Positions 1-11,859 of a stretch of 64,000 bases of DNA are shown piece after piece. The position numbers were made by a program, and so were the translations under genes. The stretch's first letter is position 1. Every line of letters begins with the position of its first letter. Below the pieces are notes generated by a model, which saw only the letters and a list, made by a program, of their open reading frames with translations, searched no databases and had not been told where the DNA came from. The stretch lies in assembly GCA_014773175.1 (NCBI GenBank), contig VXCM01003297.1, forward strand, positions 1-64,000, in the 5' to 3' direction. Source of the DNA: Lucifuga dentata. Lineage: Eukaryota; Chordata; Actinopteri; Ophidiiformes; Bythitidae.

Positions 1-95
1 TTTATTCGGGCTTGGGACCGGCACAAGGTGGACACTGGCTTGTGCCCCCTTGAGGCTGCATTCAACTCCCCCTCCAAATAATAAAAATATATGTA
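1..95 (-). repeat. Fragment of a common fish interspersed repeat, cut by the window edge
   Basis: Read on the minus strand, the first 95 bases contain GTGCCGGTCCCAAGCCCG followed by AATAAA. I recognise this as a high-copy fish repeat, probably the 3' region of a non-LTR retrotransposon; the family name is from memory and unsure. It continues left of the window. Confidence 0.5.
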
Positions 96-1142
96 CACAT
101 CTGTAACTCAACACCGGCTAAAGATAATTACTTCGAAATAAAATACCAAAATATAGTCACTGTAAAACATAATGCCTTCAGAATACAATATCTGTCTATA
201 TTTTGACAAAATGCACATAAATATATCTGGACATATCTGCAAAATGAGCAGCGATTTTTGGACCTATAGGACATATAGAACATGTAAAAAAGTATGATTA
301 AGGTTAAATGGCTTTGCAACTAAAAGTACTTAAGGTTAAGGTAAGGTAAAGGAAAATATTGAGGTCACTTCTAAATAAAACCTGGATGCTCATTTTCTGT
401 ATAGTGTCAAAGTTCAGGACCATCCACCTCTACTTTAGTCTATGAATATTTAGTGTATATTTAGTATAACAATGTGCTAAACTTTGCCATTGAAAGGAAT
501 CTGTTTTGATACAAATAGAATTGAGAATGCATTTTAGCTGTATATAACTGTAATTTGCTGGATTTGTGTGTTCTACCTTCCTCCATTACAAGGAAGAAGG
601 CAGTCTATGAATATGGATGTTATTCATACGCTTATAAAATTTGGTCATGATATTGGATTATGTTAACGTTTCCTTTTTGGCCGGCTTCCACGAGATGCAT
701 ATGAAGTTGCTGTGCAGTAACTTAGCCCTACAGGCATTCTTTACACTTCACTTAGCACATCATTATTAATCGGTAAACTGTTGCAATCCATTACTTCTTG
801 CATTATAATCAGATAAATGCATCATATAATAATAACATGAAAGAGTAAATATGGAAATCTGTTCTTTATGGACAGGAATCCTTTTGAGATATTTACAGAC
901 TCTTCACGGAGCATGAGCTTTAGGATTTTACATTCTGTTTTTCCAAAGGTGAATTTTGTCACCAGCTGACAAAAGGAAAAACCCAGTAAGTGTTTATTAA
1001 AACTGGACTAAATCAACAAATAAAGCTAACAGATCTGGATTTTTCTTGCTTGTAAAATTTAAGACTTGAAATTGTTTTGTGCTCTTGACTAGATTTGGTA
1101 CATCTTGTGTTTTTTTTCCATATCTAGTATATCTACTAGCAT

Positions 1143-1168
<26 letters not shown>
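1143..1168. repeat. (AC)13 microsatellite
   Basis: Perfect dinucleotide run. Confidence 0.95.
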
Positions 1169-1173
<5 letters not shown>

Positions 1174-2839
1174 AAACTGTTTCTCTGATTAAAGCAAAAT
1201 GGTTTCAGTATTTTAGTTGAGCATTGGCTTCATTCACACATTTTGATTCCAGAGAAAGGTGCCAGCTTCCTGTAATGTACTGCCACAATAAAGCTTATTA
1301 AAGGGAACAAGTTCTCATCCATATAAGATATGATATGAAATATGAGAGCTCTGCATGACTGGAGCACAGTACAAGCCCCACAATATCAAAATGTCAAATG
1401 AAACAAAGAATGTATTGGTGATGTCATTATTCAAAGCCTTAGTAGAATTCTGGATGAAAATGTAGCTTTGCCTTCACAGAATCATCCAACTCAAAACTGT
1501 GCTTTTTCATGGGAGCATGAATTGGCTCCATACATTTTTTCATAATCTACCTGTTACATTTTGGTATTTCTTGTTTATAAATGGAAATTGTGGCTTTACA
1601 GGAAAGACCAGAGTGTATTCACAACCATTAAGGACCCATTACACCTTGCATTAAAGTGCAATCTGTATCCAGATACATTATCCAGATAAGGAAAAGTCTA
1701 AATGTACACAGAGTGTATTATGAATGTATGGGATGTATGGAGCCTAAGATTCATCCTCTGGGGACAATGTATGTGCACATCTGAGGATGGTGTTGAAGGA
1801 AAGCTCTGAGGAGCATAAATGTTGTACGCTGGTGCTTGCAGTATAATGCTGCATTGTAATTGCTACTCCGTATTATTAAAAAGACTGACTCAAGTATCAA
1901 TTTCAGACCTGAACGGCTTGTTTAACCTGACCAGAATGTGATGATTTTGTTCCTTGAGTTCTAAGAAAATGAAGTGAGTCATGTTCTTCTGCCAGAGGCT
2001 AATTCAGGTCACGACAAGTTTGGATTTTCTTTTATTAAATCAGAGAAAGATTACATTTGAATAGTCCAATAATAAAAATGAAAGTTGAATGAAAGACACA
2101 TGGGATATGTATCTTTTCTAACTCTATGTACTAAAAAAAAAAAACAAAAAACATAATCTTAATGTTAAGAAAGGGTGAACAGCTGAATTACCATAACTTA
2201 TTTGATAACCCAAAAGCATTAAAATACTATATTACCTCCAATATAGCAGCAAAATGGGCATAATAATAATGATAAATCGCAAACATCATCTGAAAGTAAT
2301 GAAACTGCATGGCCTCTAAAGGATTATTGACACATGGTATGAAATGAATGTGTATCAGCTGCATATTATGGTGATTGTACTTTAAAGTATACAAGAGGGG
2401 ACAGACTAAATGTGGATATAATTACCATCATTTTTGCTTCTTACAGAGAATACACAATGCAAATACACTGTAGATGATGCGGATTTCTTAACCCTGAACC
2501 CTATCTGTTCTGTTCACTCTGATCATACCAGTGACAGTAAAATTAGCATAAACTTCTGCTAAACAGAAGCCCACTGGGCTCTGAGCATTTTCCAGAATGT
2601 AATTCACTGATGGCTTCGGTAATTTCTCTTGAGGCAATAAGCCAATTTATTGGCATCTGGTCAGAGTATTTTGGCAATATGATATGAGTAAGAAATGATT
2701 TGCTTCATCAAATGTTTTTATTTGCTGGTAAAATTGAACAAAATTGGTTAAAGTGGAATTTGCCAGACACAGTTTTGATGCACTCTACAGGATTATGAAT
2801 TAGCAATTGTGTATTTGTTTCCAAGTTCATTGTTTATTT

Positions 2840-3540
2840 TGGGGGGGAATTCATAAAAAATGCTAAAAAAGTGTAGTAATACTTTAAGATTATCCATAAA
2901 GCTTCTCTTATGTTAATCAGCACATCGTTGTTGTAAGGGATGTTGCACGTAAAAGTGAATGAGGATTGGTGTGTTAATAAGATGCTTTTTACTGCCACTG
3001 TCAAAGTGAAATTGATGTTAATGGAAACCTAAATTTTGCTTTAGAGCTCCAAATTTTAAGAGATTGACACTAATATAAGAGATCCACACACTGAGAGGTG
3101 GGTGAAATGTGTGTGTGTTGTGTGTGAGGAGTGTAGAAGACGAGGCTTGAGGAAGAGGCGTAATGCCACTAGAATGCGTGCTAGATCTGATCAAAACTCG
3201 CCACTTAAATACACTGGCTGACCAAATATGTTTAAATATCAAGTTTATTGATCACAAACACATGTGAGGCAAATACAGTTTAAAACATCATCCAGATTTC
3301 ATACCACTGAAATTTACCACCAGACGGAAACAGGTCTTAATTTTTCCATGGCTGTGTGTTTTATCAATCGCTTCTCTGACATGTAAACAAGGAAATACAA
3401 AAGCAACTCTTTCGCCTCTTTCAAGGCAAATGCTAAAAGAGGCTGCTAACAGGCATATATGAATGAGGGAACATAGTTCTCGGTGATATTTGTCCTTGTT
3501 GACACACTAAGTCTGGCAGTGTGTTTTATGAATTCTTCCC
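2840..3540 (-). mobile_element. MITE family D, diverged copy
   Basis: Matches, in reverse complement, the element at 22689-23363. Shared blocks include the stretch around GATCTGATCAAAACTC (3185-3200), the one around TTTCAAGGCAAATGCTAAAA (3418-3437), and TTGCTTTAGAGCTCC (3037-3051). The outer end near 2847 keeps ATTCATAAA of the terminal repeat. Edges are approximate because the ends have decayed. Confidence 0.7.
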
Positions 3541-4729
3541 TTTGTTTTTAGAAAATGTATTTTTGAGTGCTTTGTCATAAAACATTGAACTCTCTCATCT
3601 GTCTCAATTATCCATAAGTGACACTTCAGGCTCCAATTATATCACGGCAGCATTTTGTTCAGAATGCAAGTATTTCAAATTTAAGAAGGCAACATCAAAG
3701 CACTACATGTAATCTACTGTACATTTACATTAAGTTTAACATACTATAGTTACATTATGAAGATTCTGTCATAAATCAACAAGGGATCATTAGGACGCAG
3801 GATATGAACAAGTGGCTGTGGTTTATTGGCTTTCAGGACTGAATAGATTAATTTTAAAAATTCACAAGCGCTGTCTGTTTTTTTTTTTTTTTTTTTTTAA
3901 ATCTAATTTGAAGCACCTGGGAATTCAAGAACTTCTGAGGTTGGACTAATAGGAATGAAATTTGTTTAGCAATTCTGTTCCTGCCAAAACAGACAAAAAG
4001 AACAGAATGAGCCATTACCATGACCTCATCGACGCCACACCCAGAACAGCTTCTGGCAGCATCGCAATTTTACTTTAAATATCATGGACCAACAATGTCA
4101 CTGCTGAACATTTTCATACTGTAAAGCCAATTTAACACGAAAGGGCAGAACATTACTCTTTATATTTTTGTTTGGGGGTCAAGCATTTGTAGGAAAGGAC
4201 TTTCTGTAGAACCTTCAAAATATTGTATACGGGTACACACATTCTGTCAAGCTGTTTACTGTAAACATGCTGCACAGACTCTGCTGGCATTAGTGTCTTA
4301 TTTTTACTGACGGCTTAAATAGTTGGAGGACTCGTGTGACATGCAGAGGACACAAATTGCAACACCGCAATCTTTCCGTTCCTACATAAATCACAGAGAA
4401 GACAGGCTAATGGAGCAAACAGCATGACCCGCCGTCTCTCAGACAGCCTTAGGAGGCATCTAGTGTTCAAACTAAGTAAACCTCTTTTTCTACACACTTT
4501 CTGGAAGTTATTAGCAACACACCAAGACCATAAACTGGAAACTGGCTTTATGATAAACACCAAAAAATGGGTGTGTATTTCTGTTTCTGGTGATAATGTA
4601 GTATGTGCTATCAAATTATTCTCAACATATTTGGAGTGAAAATCCTTAACTGACTGAAGATTTTTATAGTTCTCTGATACTCTTTGATGTCTTACATCTA
4701 TGTAAAATCTAGACTGAAATGCTTAAAAT

Positions 4730-4772
4730 ACTACTACTACTACTACTACTACTACTAATAATAATAATAATA
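4730..4772. repeat. (ACT)n/(AAT)n microsatellite
   Basis: ACT trinucleotides change to AAT trinucleotides at about 4757. Confidence 0.95.
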
Positions 4773-5022
4773 AAAACTTTTTACTGGATGCCAGTTTGAT
4801 ATAAAGCCAAACAACAACATTGTATTGACAACCTAGAAATGAGTCTCTGCCTCTTATGAAATATGGCACCATTTTGAATGTTTATTGTTCGAGATGGCAC
4901 TTAAATGCATCATTTGAATGGTCTCATCCAGAAAAATAACAATCAACAATAATGATGAACTGTTTTTTTTTTTTTTNTGTTTTTTTTTTTTTTGAGCCTC
5001 CACCAAACAGTTGCAATGTTTG

Positions 5023-5491
5023 TTAAAGGACCATCCCAGTGGTTTTGCATGTTTGAGCCTAATAAATACAACCCACATACATATTACATTACTGCCAACC
5101 ATTTTCCAAAGCATACTACTGGAGGGGTAAATTTTTGATTTGTTTTTCCTACCTGCCATTGGTTTCAAAGTTAATTCCAGAGACTTGGAACTTGTTTGAG
5201 ATAGGTAATCCATTACAACAAACCACATGCTGGCGCTATTTTTTTTGTTACAGTTACTGAATTTAACTGATCCAACAGAGTTTACCAGATACATTAAAAT
5301 AACCGTGCCTTCCAAATGAGCTCATGCATGGTAGCAGGCAAAACATTGAATTTTAAGGTGGGTGTATCACCTGAATATTTAATTTTGAAAAATTAGAGAA
5401 ATTGACAAAATAGCACAGAAACTAAAATAACATTTATGTGGGTTGTATTTATTGGGCTCAAATGAGCAAAACCACCGATGTGGTCCTTTAA
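5023..5491. mobile_element. TTAA-flanked MITE, copy 1 (best preserved)
   Basis: 469 bp including the TTAA at each end. The terminal inverted repeats are about 50 bp: left TTAAAGGACCATCCCAGTGG, right (reverse complement) TTAAAGGACCACATCGGTGG, both continuing through GGTTTTGC to AATAAATACAACCCA. A TTAA target points to piggyBac- or Kolobok-type mobilisation (inference). No transposase is encoded. Copies 2 and 3 lie in SorCS introns. Confidence 0.85.
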
Positions 5492-6015
5492 GAGCAAGTG
5501 CATTTTCAAGAATCTGTATAAGTTTCGATCATTATAAAAGGAACAACTGATTTGAAGAGATGGCTTAATAAGGTTGAGTTGGGTAAAATCAATTTTTTCT
5601 GCACAAGCAAACTTAAGCAAACTATTAAAGGGATATACTGTAAAATATTAAAAGATAAAGATGTAAATACCAGCCTACAAATTAAATATAAGTGCATACC
5701 ATAAGACAGTGGTAATATCCATAATTGTTTATAATATTTATCAGTCTCAAACATCCTTTCATTTCTGCTCAGGATAAACCATTGCTTTATTGTCATCGTG
5801 TGTGTGTGTGTAACAAGATAAACAATGCTTCACCTCAGAGTATTGATTTCTGCCTGACAAACAGATGCTTTGTCATTGGCTGAGACTCACAATCATATTA
5901 ACCTGACAGCAAGGTGAAGGCCGTGTTATCACAAAGTAACAACACGGCGACAAACAAATGAGCTTACATTTCCTTACATCCCTCTTCCTCCTTTCATAAC
6001 CTTTACCTCTCTGTA

Positions 6016-6018
<3 letters not shown>

Positions 6019-6053
<35 letters not shown>
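6019..6053. repeat. (CA)n microsatellite
   Basis: Perfect CA run ending 7 bp before the hAT-like MITE at 6060. Confidence 0.95.
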
Positions 6054-6056
<3 letters not shown>

Positions 6057-6059
6057 CAA

Positions 6060-6682
6060 CAGGGTAGCTGCAGGTTCAGGCATGTTAAATTTAAGACTTG
6101 AAGACCTTTTAATGCCTCTTAGGATGGAATTTAAGACCAACTTCACATAATAAAAAGTATACGACAGCACCAATTACTTTAGGTTTAGGGACATTATTTA
6201 GTTTTAAATTACTGATTGACATTTTTTATTTCCATGTTTGTCCAAATATGTTTACTGGCTCGTAAAGGGGCGACTGAAAGGCCATTTTCTTTTTCTTGCA
6301 CTTCGTGTTCAGTTCCACGTCTTTGAGTCTTTGATTGTACTGAGTTGGAATTATTTTTCGCACATGCATCTCATATTCATTGCCACTCCCCATTAAGCTA
6401 ACGTTACTTCAAGCTAGTTTAGCCCAAGATGCTAACCGACACTATAGTATACACGGCAACAATTAAAATAAAGTTTCCTATGAAAACAAACTGAAATTAA
6501 ATTTTTGTTGTGATTTTTTCAAGTTTTTAAAAAATTTGCTCTTTCTTTTTTGTAACACCACAATGGAAAAAAAAGCTTTTGGAAATCAAATTTAAGACTT
6601 TTTAATGCCATTTTAAGGCTTTAATTTTGGCGGAATCAATTTAAGACCATTTAAGACTTTTTAAGACCCCTTGGATACCCTG
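6060..6682. mobile_element. hAT-like MITE rich in TTTAAGAC blocks
   Basis: 623 bp bounded by CAGGGTAGC on the left and GGATACCCTG on the right, i.e. CAGGGTA-type hAT ends. Inside both ends are runs of TTTAAGACTT / TTTTTAAGACC and AATGCC, typical of a very common fish element. No clear 8-bp target duplication remains and no transposase is present. Confidence 0.7.
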
Positions 6683-9166
6683 TAATCAGCTGTCCCAAAT
6701 CATTTAATTTGTTAGAAAATAATATAATATCCATATTAAATTATCTGTTGATTTTAATTCTGTAACTGCTCTGTATGTGTAAACATGGTTTTCCATGGTT
6801 TTCTACAATGAGTTATGACTGGAAGCTTCATAACAATATGCAGACTGTCTGGTCCAGATCTCCACTCTTGTTCCGCCTGTTGTTTCAGTGTTCTCTAAAC
6901 AGATGCTCCATCAAATCTCTTTATACTTGGCTGAGCAATGGGAGTTGCATTCTGTTGCTAAACGGCTCCTAGTCAAAGACACCCGATGTATAAGCTGCCA
7001 CTCACTGCAACTGTCAGCATTTGCAGACTTTTGCCTGTATGCTCTTTTTTTTTTTTTTTTTTTTNTTTTTTTTTTTTTTTTTTGCGTGATGTTACTCTTA
7101 ATTTGGAAATTCATTGTAAATTCTCTGACATCCAGGCTGCCAGTAAGATGTGTATGTTTATTCATCTGGTCACAATCCAAAAGAGACAGTCCTGTGAAAC
7201 ATTAACGTCATGTGAAATCTTTTGACATGTCAGAGCCATTTTTCAAGACCCCTCTTATCTTTATATTGCATCATTAAGCTTTTGTTATTGGGTTCTTTTC
7301 TACACAAAACAGGAAGCCAGCTGTATGAAATAGGAGAGCTTGTATGGGTTGTTTGGATTTGCCTTTGCTAATAAGAGTTTCATCTGGTAACTTATAATAT
7401 TTTAGTATGTCTGTGTTGAAATGAGTCATAGTGCATTTGCAGACCTGTATTCTGTTTGCTGGGGTCCAAATCAAGGAATAAATTGTTTCAATGTTGCATT
7501 TACCACTTGGTTTGTTTCAGTTTCATAAAGGAAAACATTAAAATGGAACAAAATCAAGCAGCAAAAGTCACGTGAGAGCGTTCCTCTGCTCATTGGTTAG
7601 AAATATCTGGGGGCGGGAGAAAAATAAAATCAAAACAGGAAAAAGTTTACAGGCCTGGATAACTAAGTAACATGGAACAAAGATGGAACAAGACAGAATA
7701 CTTAAAATTTTGTAAGAGAATAACAAAAATTCTCCAAATTTAAAATTATCAAAATGTTTCACTTTACACAGTGAAAAACTTTGTAATATCTGTTTTTGGG
7801 GACTGAGACCCAGCCAAAGGATTACCTTCACATCTACACTTTACACTTAAACAAATCCAAACTGTTTACCCCTAACAATTTGGAGATCATGTGCAACATA
7901 TTTTGTGCTATTGAACTAAGACAAAATAAAAATACTCAAGAAAAAGAACAAGTTGAGAACAAGTACCTCAAATTGTACTTAAGTACAGGAATTCAGTTTA
8001 TTTAGTTAATTTATACCCTTTTTATTATCTTCCATTTTACTTTCACACTGTTCTCATGTCTATTCCATTAAGGGGAAAGGAGGAAGCAGCAACTTGATTG
8101 GAAATTATATTATCCATCTGCTTAACAATGCGGAAAATGGATTTTAATTGCTAAATCTAAGTGCTGGAAAGCTTCGTCTAGTGTTGCTCTACATTTGAAA
8201 ATGTAGTGTCAGTGTGCAGGCTGAGGTTGCAGTTTGACACCATCTATGACTTAAAACGTAAAAAACGGAGAAGATTTGGTGCATCAGAGCTCAGCGTTTC
8301 CCTCGACTGTGCCTGCAGTCATGACGCACTGTCTTCAACACATCTGTCTTTACTCAAACTCTAATGCTGACGTCATCTGCACACATGAATACCCCCTCAC
8401 CCCCACACCCCCTGCACAACCCCTTTAGACATTTCTGGAGCATGAGGATGGAGGAGGGGTAAATAAATCAAAATCAGCAACAGGCATCTATTTGAAACAA
8501 CTGACACAATCCAGGAAGCAGTTATTCTGTCCAATGAAGGTCAGCAGGAAATAGGACACAAAATATTGTCTCTGTTTTTCAGGCCACAAGCAAATTGCAA
8601 ATTTTAACACGTGCCCTTTATGTTGTTCCACATATATCACTCTAATAAGAGTTAGGATTAATCACCAAGGGAGCAGATAAGGAAATGGCTAAGATGTCAT
8701 ACTCTGTTGTCAAGGAAACTGGTGGAAATTGGTCTGGTGGCCTTGCAAGCTCACAGGAAACTGCTGACCAGAAATTACTGGCTGAATTCAACACATGGAG
8801 ACCTTCAGAGGAGTATTACGCTGAAAGACAAAAATAAATAAATCAAATAAAAAATCTTTACCATATGCTTCAGTTCAATTGGTTAGGATTTAAATTTCCA
8901 CCAAGTTTTATTTGTGCATACTCACTGTTACCAGTAAGAGGCCTATGATTATTTGTGCCTCTAAAGGGGGGGGGGGGNTAAAGGGGGGGGGGGAGATTGA
9001 TCAAAATTTGGTTGAAATACCACCTTTATGAAAGGGAGCAGTATTTAATCTAATTTTTTTAGTACATTTTTTCACAAGTATTTTCAAGCTGAGTGTTTTA
9101 TTTGCCATTTGCACCAGTACATGAGAAGAACTCATTAGCAAAAATTAATTCCATTTTTACTGTTAT

Positions 9167-9207
<41 letters not shown>

Positions 9208-9603
9208 ATTATCTTTTCTTTTTTAACTGTGAATTGCATCAGCTCCATCAGGCAATTTAAAAAAGCACAAACTGATAAAGAAATTAAAAATGTACATATG
9301 TTATTGACAAACGCTTTGCAGCAATGAATGTTAACAAGGTGAAAGACATGTAAATAAATATAAATAAATGCAAAACAAAAAAAAAGATTCTTCTTCTTTA
9401 CTTATGGTTGCAGTTGAGTAAAATATATGTAAGATGTGATATTTTGGACACTTTTAAGCATGCATGTGACAATGAGCATTTATGTCATATTACATATTCT
9501 TTAGCAAAAGCAAAAAATGATTTTAATACATCAGCAAACATGATTTCATTTGAAAATTGTTGCAGGCATATTAAAGAGTCACTTCAGTTGAAAGTTTGGA
9601 TAT

Positions 9604-9605
<2 letters not shown>

Positions 9606-9643
<38 letters not shown>
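9606..9643. repeat. (GT)n microsatellite
   Basis: Perfect run of about 19 units. Confidence 0.95.
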
Positions 9644-9644
<1 letters not shown>

Positions 9645-9798
9645 CACTGACAGAGGACATATATCTTCTAAAGACACTGCGACATACTGTATAATTAATG
9701 AACAGAGTAAACACATTACATTAAGCATTACTACAGTTTCTCATGATAAATCACTTTCTGGGTCCTAATTTGAATATTAAGAAAATGCATTCAAAATT

Positions 9799-9831
<33 letters not shown>

Positions 9832-10164
9832 TGTCACAGAGCCAAGTTTTTAGATTAAATGAGGATTTGAAATTTTTATAATGAAATTAACTTTTCATTC
9901 TATCAAGTTAATGAAACTTTGCCTCCTTGTGAAGGCAATTAAACAAAAAGACGCCGTGCTCTCATTGCTGACAATAGTCTGACATGTTCCTTCTATCAAC
10001 TCATTACTATCTAACACCAATTAATTTCTGTCTTTTCAAATTCAAATTGAAATCGCAGCAAATTAAAGTGGTTTCCAGCTTAGCCCCGCCACTGAAGTGA
10101 GAACTCTCTGCTCTGTATCTTTTATTCTGTCGTTATTTCCTCCTCCAGTCCAAATCAATCCACG

Positions 10165-10205
10165 TTAATCCTCCAATCACGGCTAACATGATTGGAGAGG
10201 ATTAA
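10165..10205. promoter_or_regulatory. Composite palindrome of TTAATCC and CCAATCA sites
   Basis: Left arm TTAATCCTCCAATCA (10165-10179), 9-nt spacer, right arm TGATTGGAGAGGATTAA (10189-10205). The right arm is the exact complement apart from two extra bases. TAATCC resembles OTX/PITX sites; CCAAT/TGATTG resembles NF-Y or PBX-type sites. The function is inferred. Confidence 0.4.
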
Positions 10206-10317
10206 GCTGCTGTAAATTTTAATGTATGATTTAGGCGACACTGATGTAGCTGTTTATCTGTTATGGTGTGAGCAAGACAAATATGAAGTGCGTGTGTGTG
10301 TGTATGTTTATTGGGGG

Positions 10318-10833
10318 TGGAGGGGGGTGGAGAGAGAGAGTGAGAGAGGCACACAGAGACAGATAGATGGGGGAAAGATGGGGAGAGAGAGAGGAAGATT
10401 GGGGGCTGAGAGAGAGAGAGATACTAGAGAGACAAGAAAGAGAGAGATAAAGACACATACACGGGCGGGGGAGGGGGCTAGGGAGTGAGGTTAAGAGAAA
10501 CACAGACAAAGGGAGAGACATGCATGCACGGAGAGAGAGAGGGAGAGAGAGAGAGAGAGAGAGAAGGGTGAGAGGAGGGTGAGAGGAGGGCTGGGGGTGG
10601 CAGAGAGAGAGAGAGACCAAGAGACTGGGAGAGTGTGTGTGTGTGTGTGGGGGGGGGAATTAAGAGTTTGGAAGTACTATTTGTGAGACTTTTATGTTAA
10701 GTTTTTTTTATTAGCTTTANTCACACACATGCACACACACACATAGTGTGTGTGTGAGAGAGAGAGAAAGAGAGAGAAAGAGAGAGAGAGCGATGTGGGG
10801 GAGAGAGATGAGAGACTGAGGGGGAGGATGCAC

Positions 10834-10872
<39 letters not shown>
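10318..10872. repeat. Long GA-rich purine tract with GT and GA microsatellites
   Basis: From 10318 to about 10620 the + strand is almost all purine (GAGA, GGGGAGG), followed by (GT)n, a gap point at 10720, (CA)n, and more GAGA up to 10872. Long frames on both strands here are repeat translations, not genes. Confidence 0.9.
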
Positions 10873-10875
<3 letters not shown>

Positions 10876-11270
10876 TTATTGTATGCACTCAGTCCAGCAG
10901 TGATAAAGAATCTACAGAAAGACATGTTACCATTCCAGTTTTAGAGGTCATAATCAGTCTGTAGTTACCTTGATCTTAATGATCTAGCCCCCCCTAGTGT
11001 GGAAATAAATAATCATGTAATGGATTTCTGTTTAAAGGTCCTCTTCTCTACATCCCCTTCATACATGTAACAGTTTCAGCGCATTATTCAGATATTGTGC
11101 ATCAGCTTTTTAGCCCTTTTTTTTCCACCCAAATGAAATAAAATCTGATTTTTTTTAATCATGCTCGTCTCAAACTGATCTTCTGCCTTCAGCTTCACTT
11201 TCTGCTGGTTGTAATATTATTATTATCATTATACAGCTGCATTCATTTGCTTTTCAGATCAACCCATTCC

Positions 11271-11316
11271 CCCCCTAGTGGCATAAAATGTTCCTTTTAT
11301 GCCACTAGGGGGCACT
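11271..11316 (+). promoter_or_regulatory. Perfect 18-bp inverted repeat containing CTCF-like cores
   Basis: Arms CCCCCTAGTGGCATAAAA (11271-11288) and its exact complement (11295-11312) flank a 6-nt loop. The right arm plus flank reads CCACTAGGGGGCACT, agreeing with the CTCF core consensus; the left arm gives CCACTAGGGGGG on the other strand, so the two cores point away from each other. CTCF binding is inference from the motif. Confidence 0.55.
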
Positions 11317-11726
11317 ATGAAACAACACAGCCATGAGTAAATTGGCTGGGAGTCATAAATGCTGGCGCTTTCTCCAGCAGAGTGTGTGTTTGTGGCTGTG
11401 TTACTGAAAATGAAATTCAAAACAAACAGGTCTGTTTGTTACACTTTCCCCTGTCCTCCCTTGCTATTCCTCCAGCTTGCCCTTGTACCACTTTTTTATT
11501 TCTTTTTTCTTTCTTTCTTCCCAACCGGTGGTTATGTTGTTGGGAATATGCTAATCTTCCATGCACCAGCAACTCCCTGGGTGAAGATCACTTATTAAAA
11601 GCATAGTTTGGAGGGTTTATGTAAATGAAGTCAAATCAAAGCAAGCTTTCCCGGAGTTGGTTTGCATACAGAGACCAATGTTTTTCCCTGATATTCCTCA
11701 TTGTGGAACCTGGACCACTCTCACGT

Positions 11727-11859
11727 CACCTCCAAGCCCTCCTGCTCATCTATTTAAATCTCAAATTCATATTGTTTTACTTTCTCCGTGTGNCACCTCC
11801 AAGCCCTCCTGCTCATCTATTTAAATCTCAAATTCATATTGTTTTACTTTCTCCGTGTG
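11727..11859. other. Exact 66-bp duplication around a single N (probable assembly artefact)
   Basis: Bases 11727-11792 and 11794-11859 are identical and separated only by the N at 11793. Two contig ends that overlap but were not merged explain this best. Confidence 0.85.

Noticed and set aside
8368..8375. Perfect CRE palindrome TGACGTCA
   Set aside because: An 8-bp site is expected by chance about once per 65 kb, and no promoter or transcript lies near it.
10222..10620. Open frames of 88 and 119 codons on opposite strands
   Set aside because: They are translations of the GA-rich microsatellite; both strands are open because the repeat lacks stop codons.
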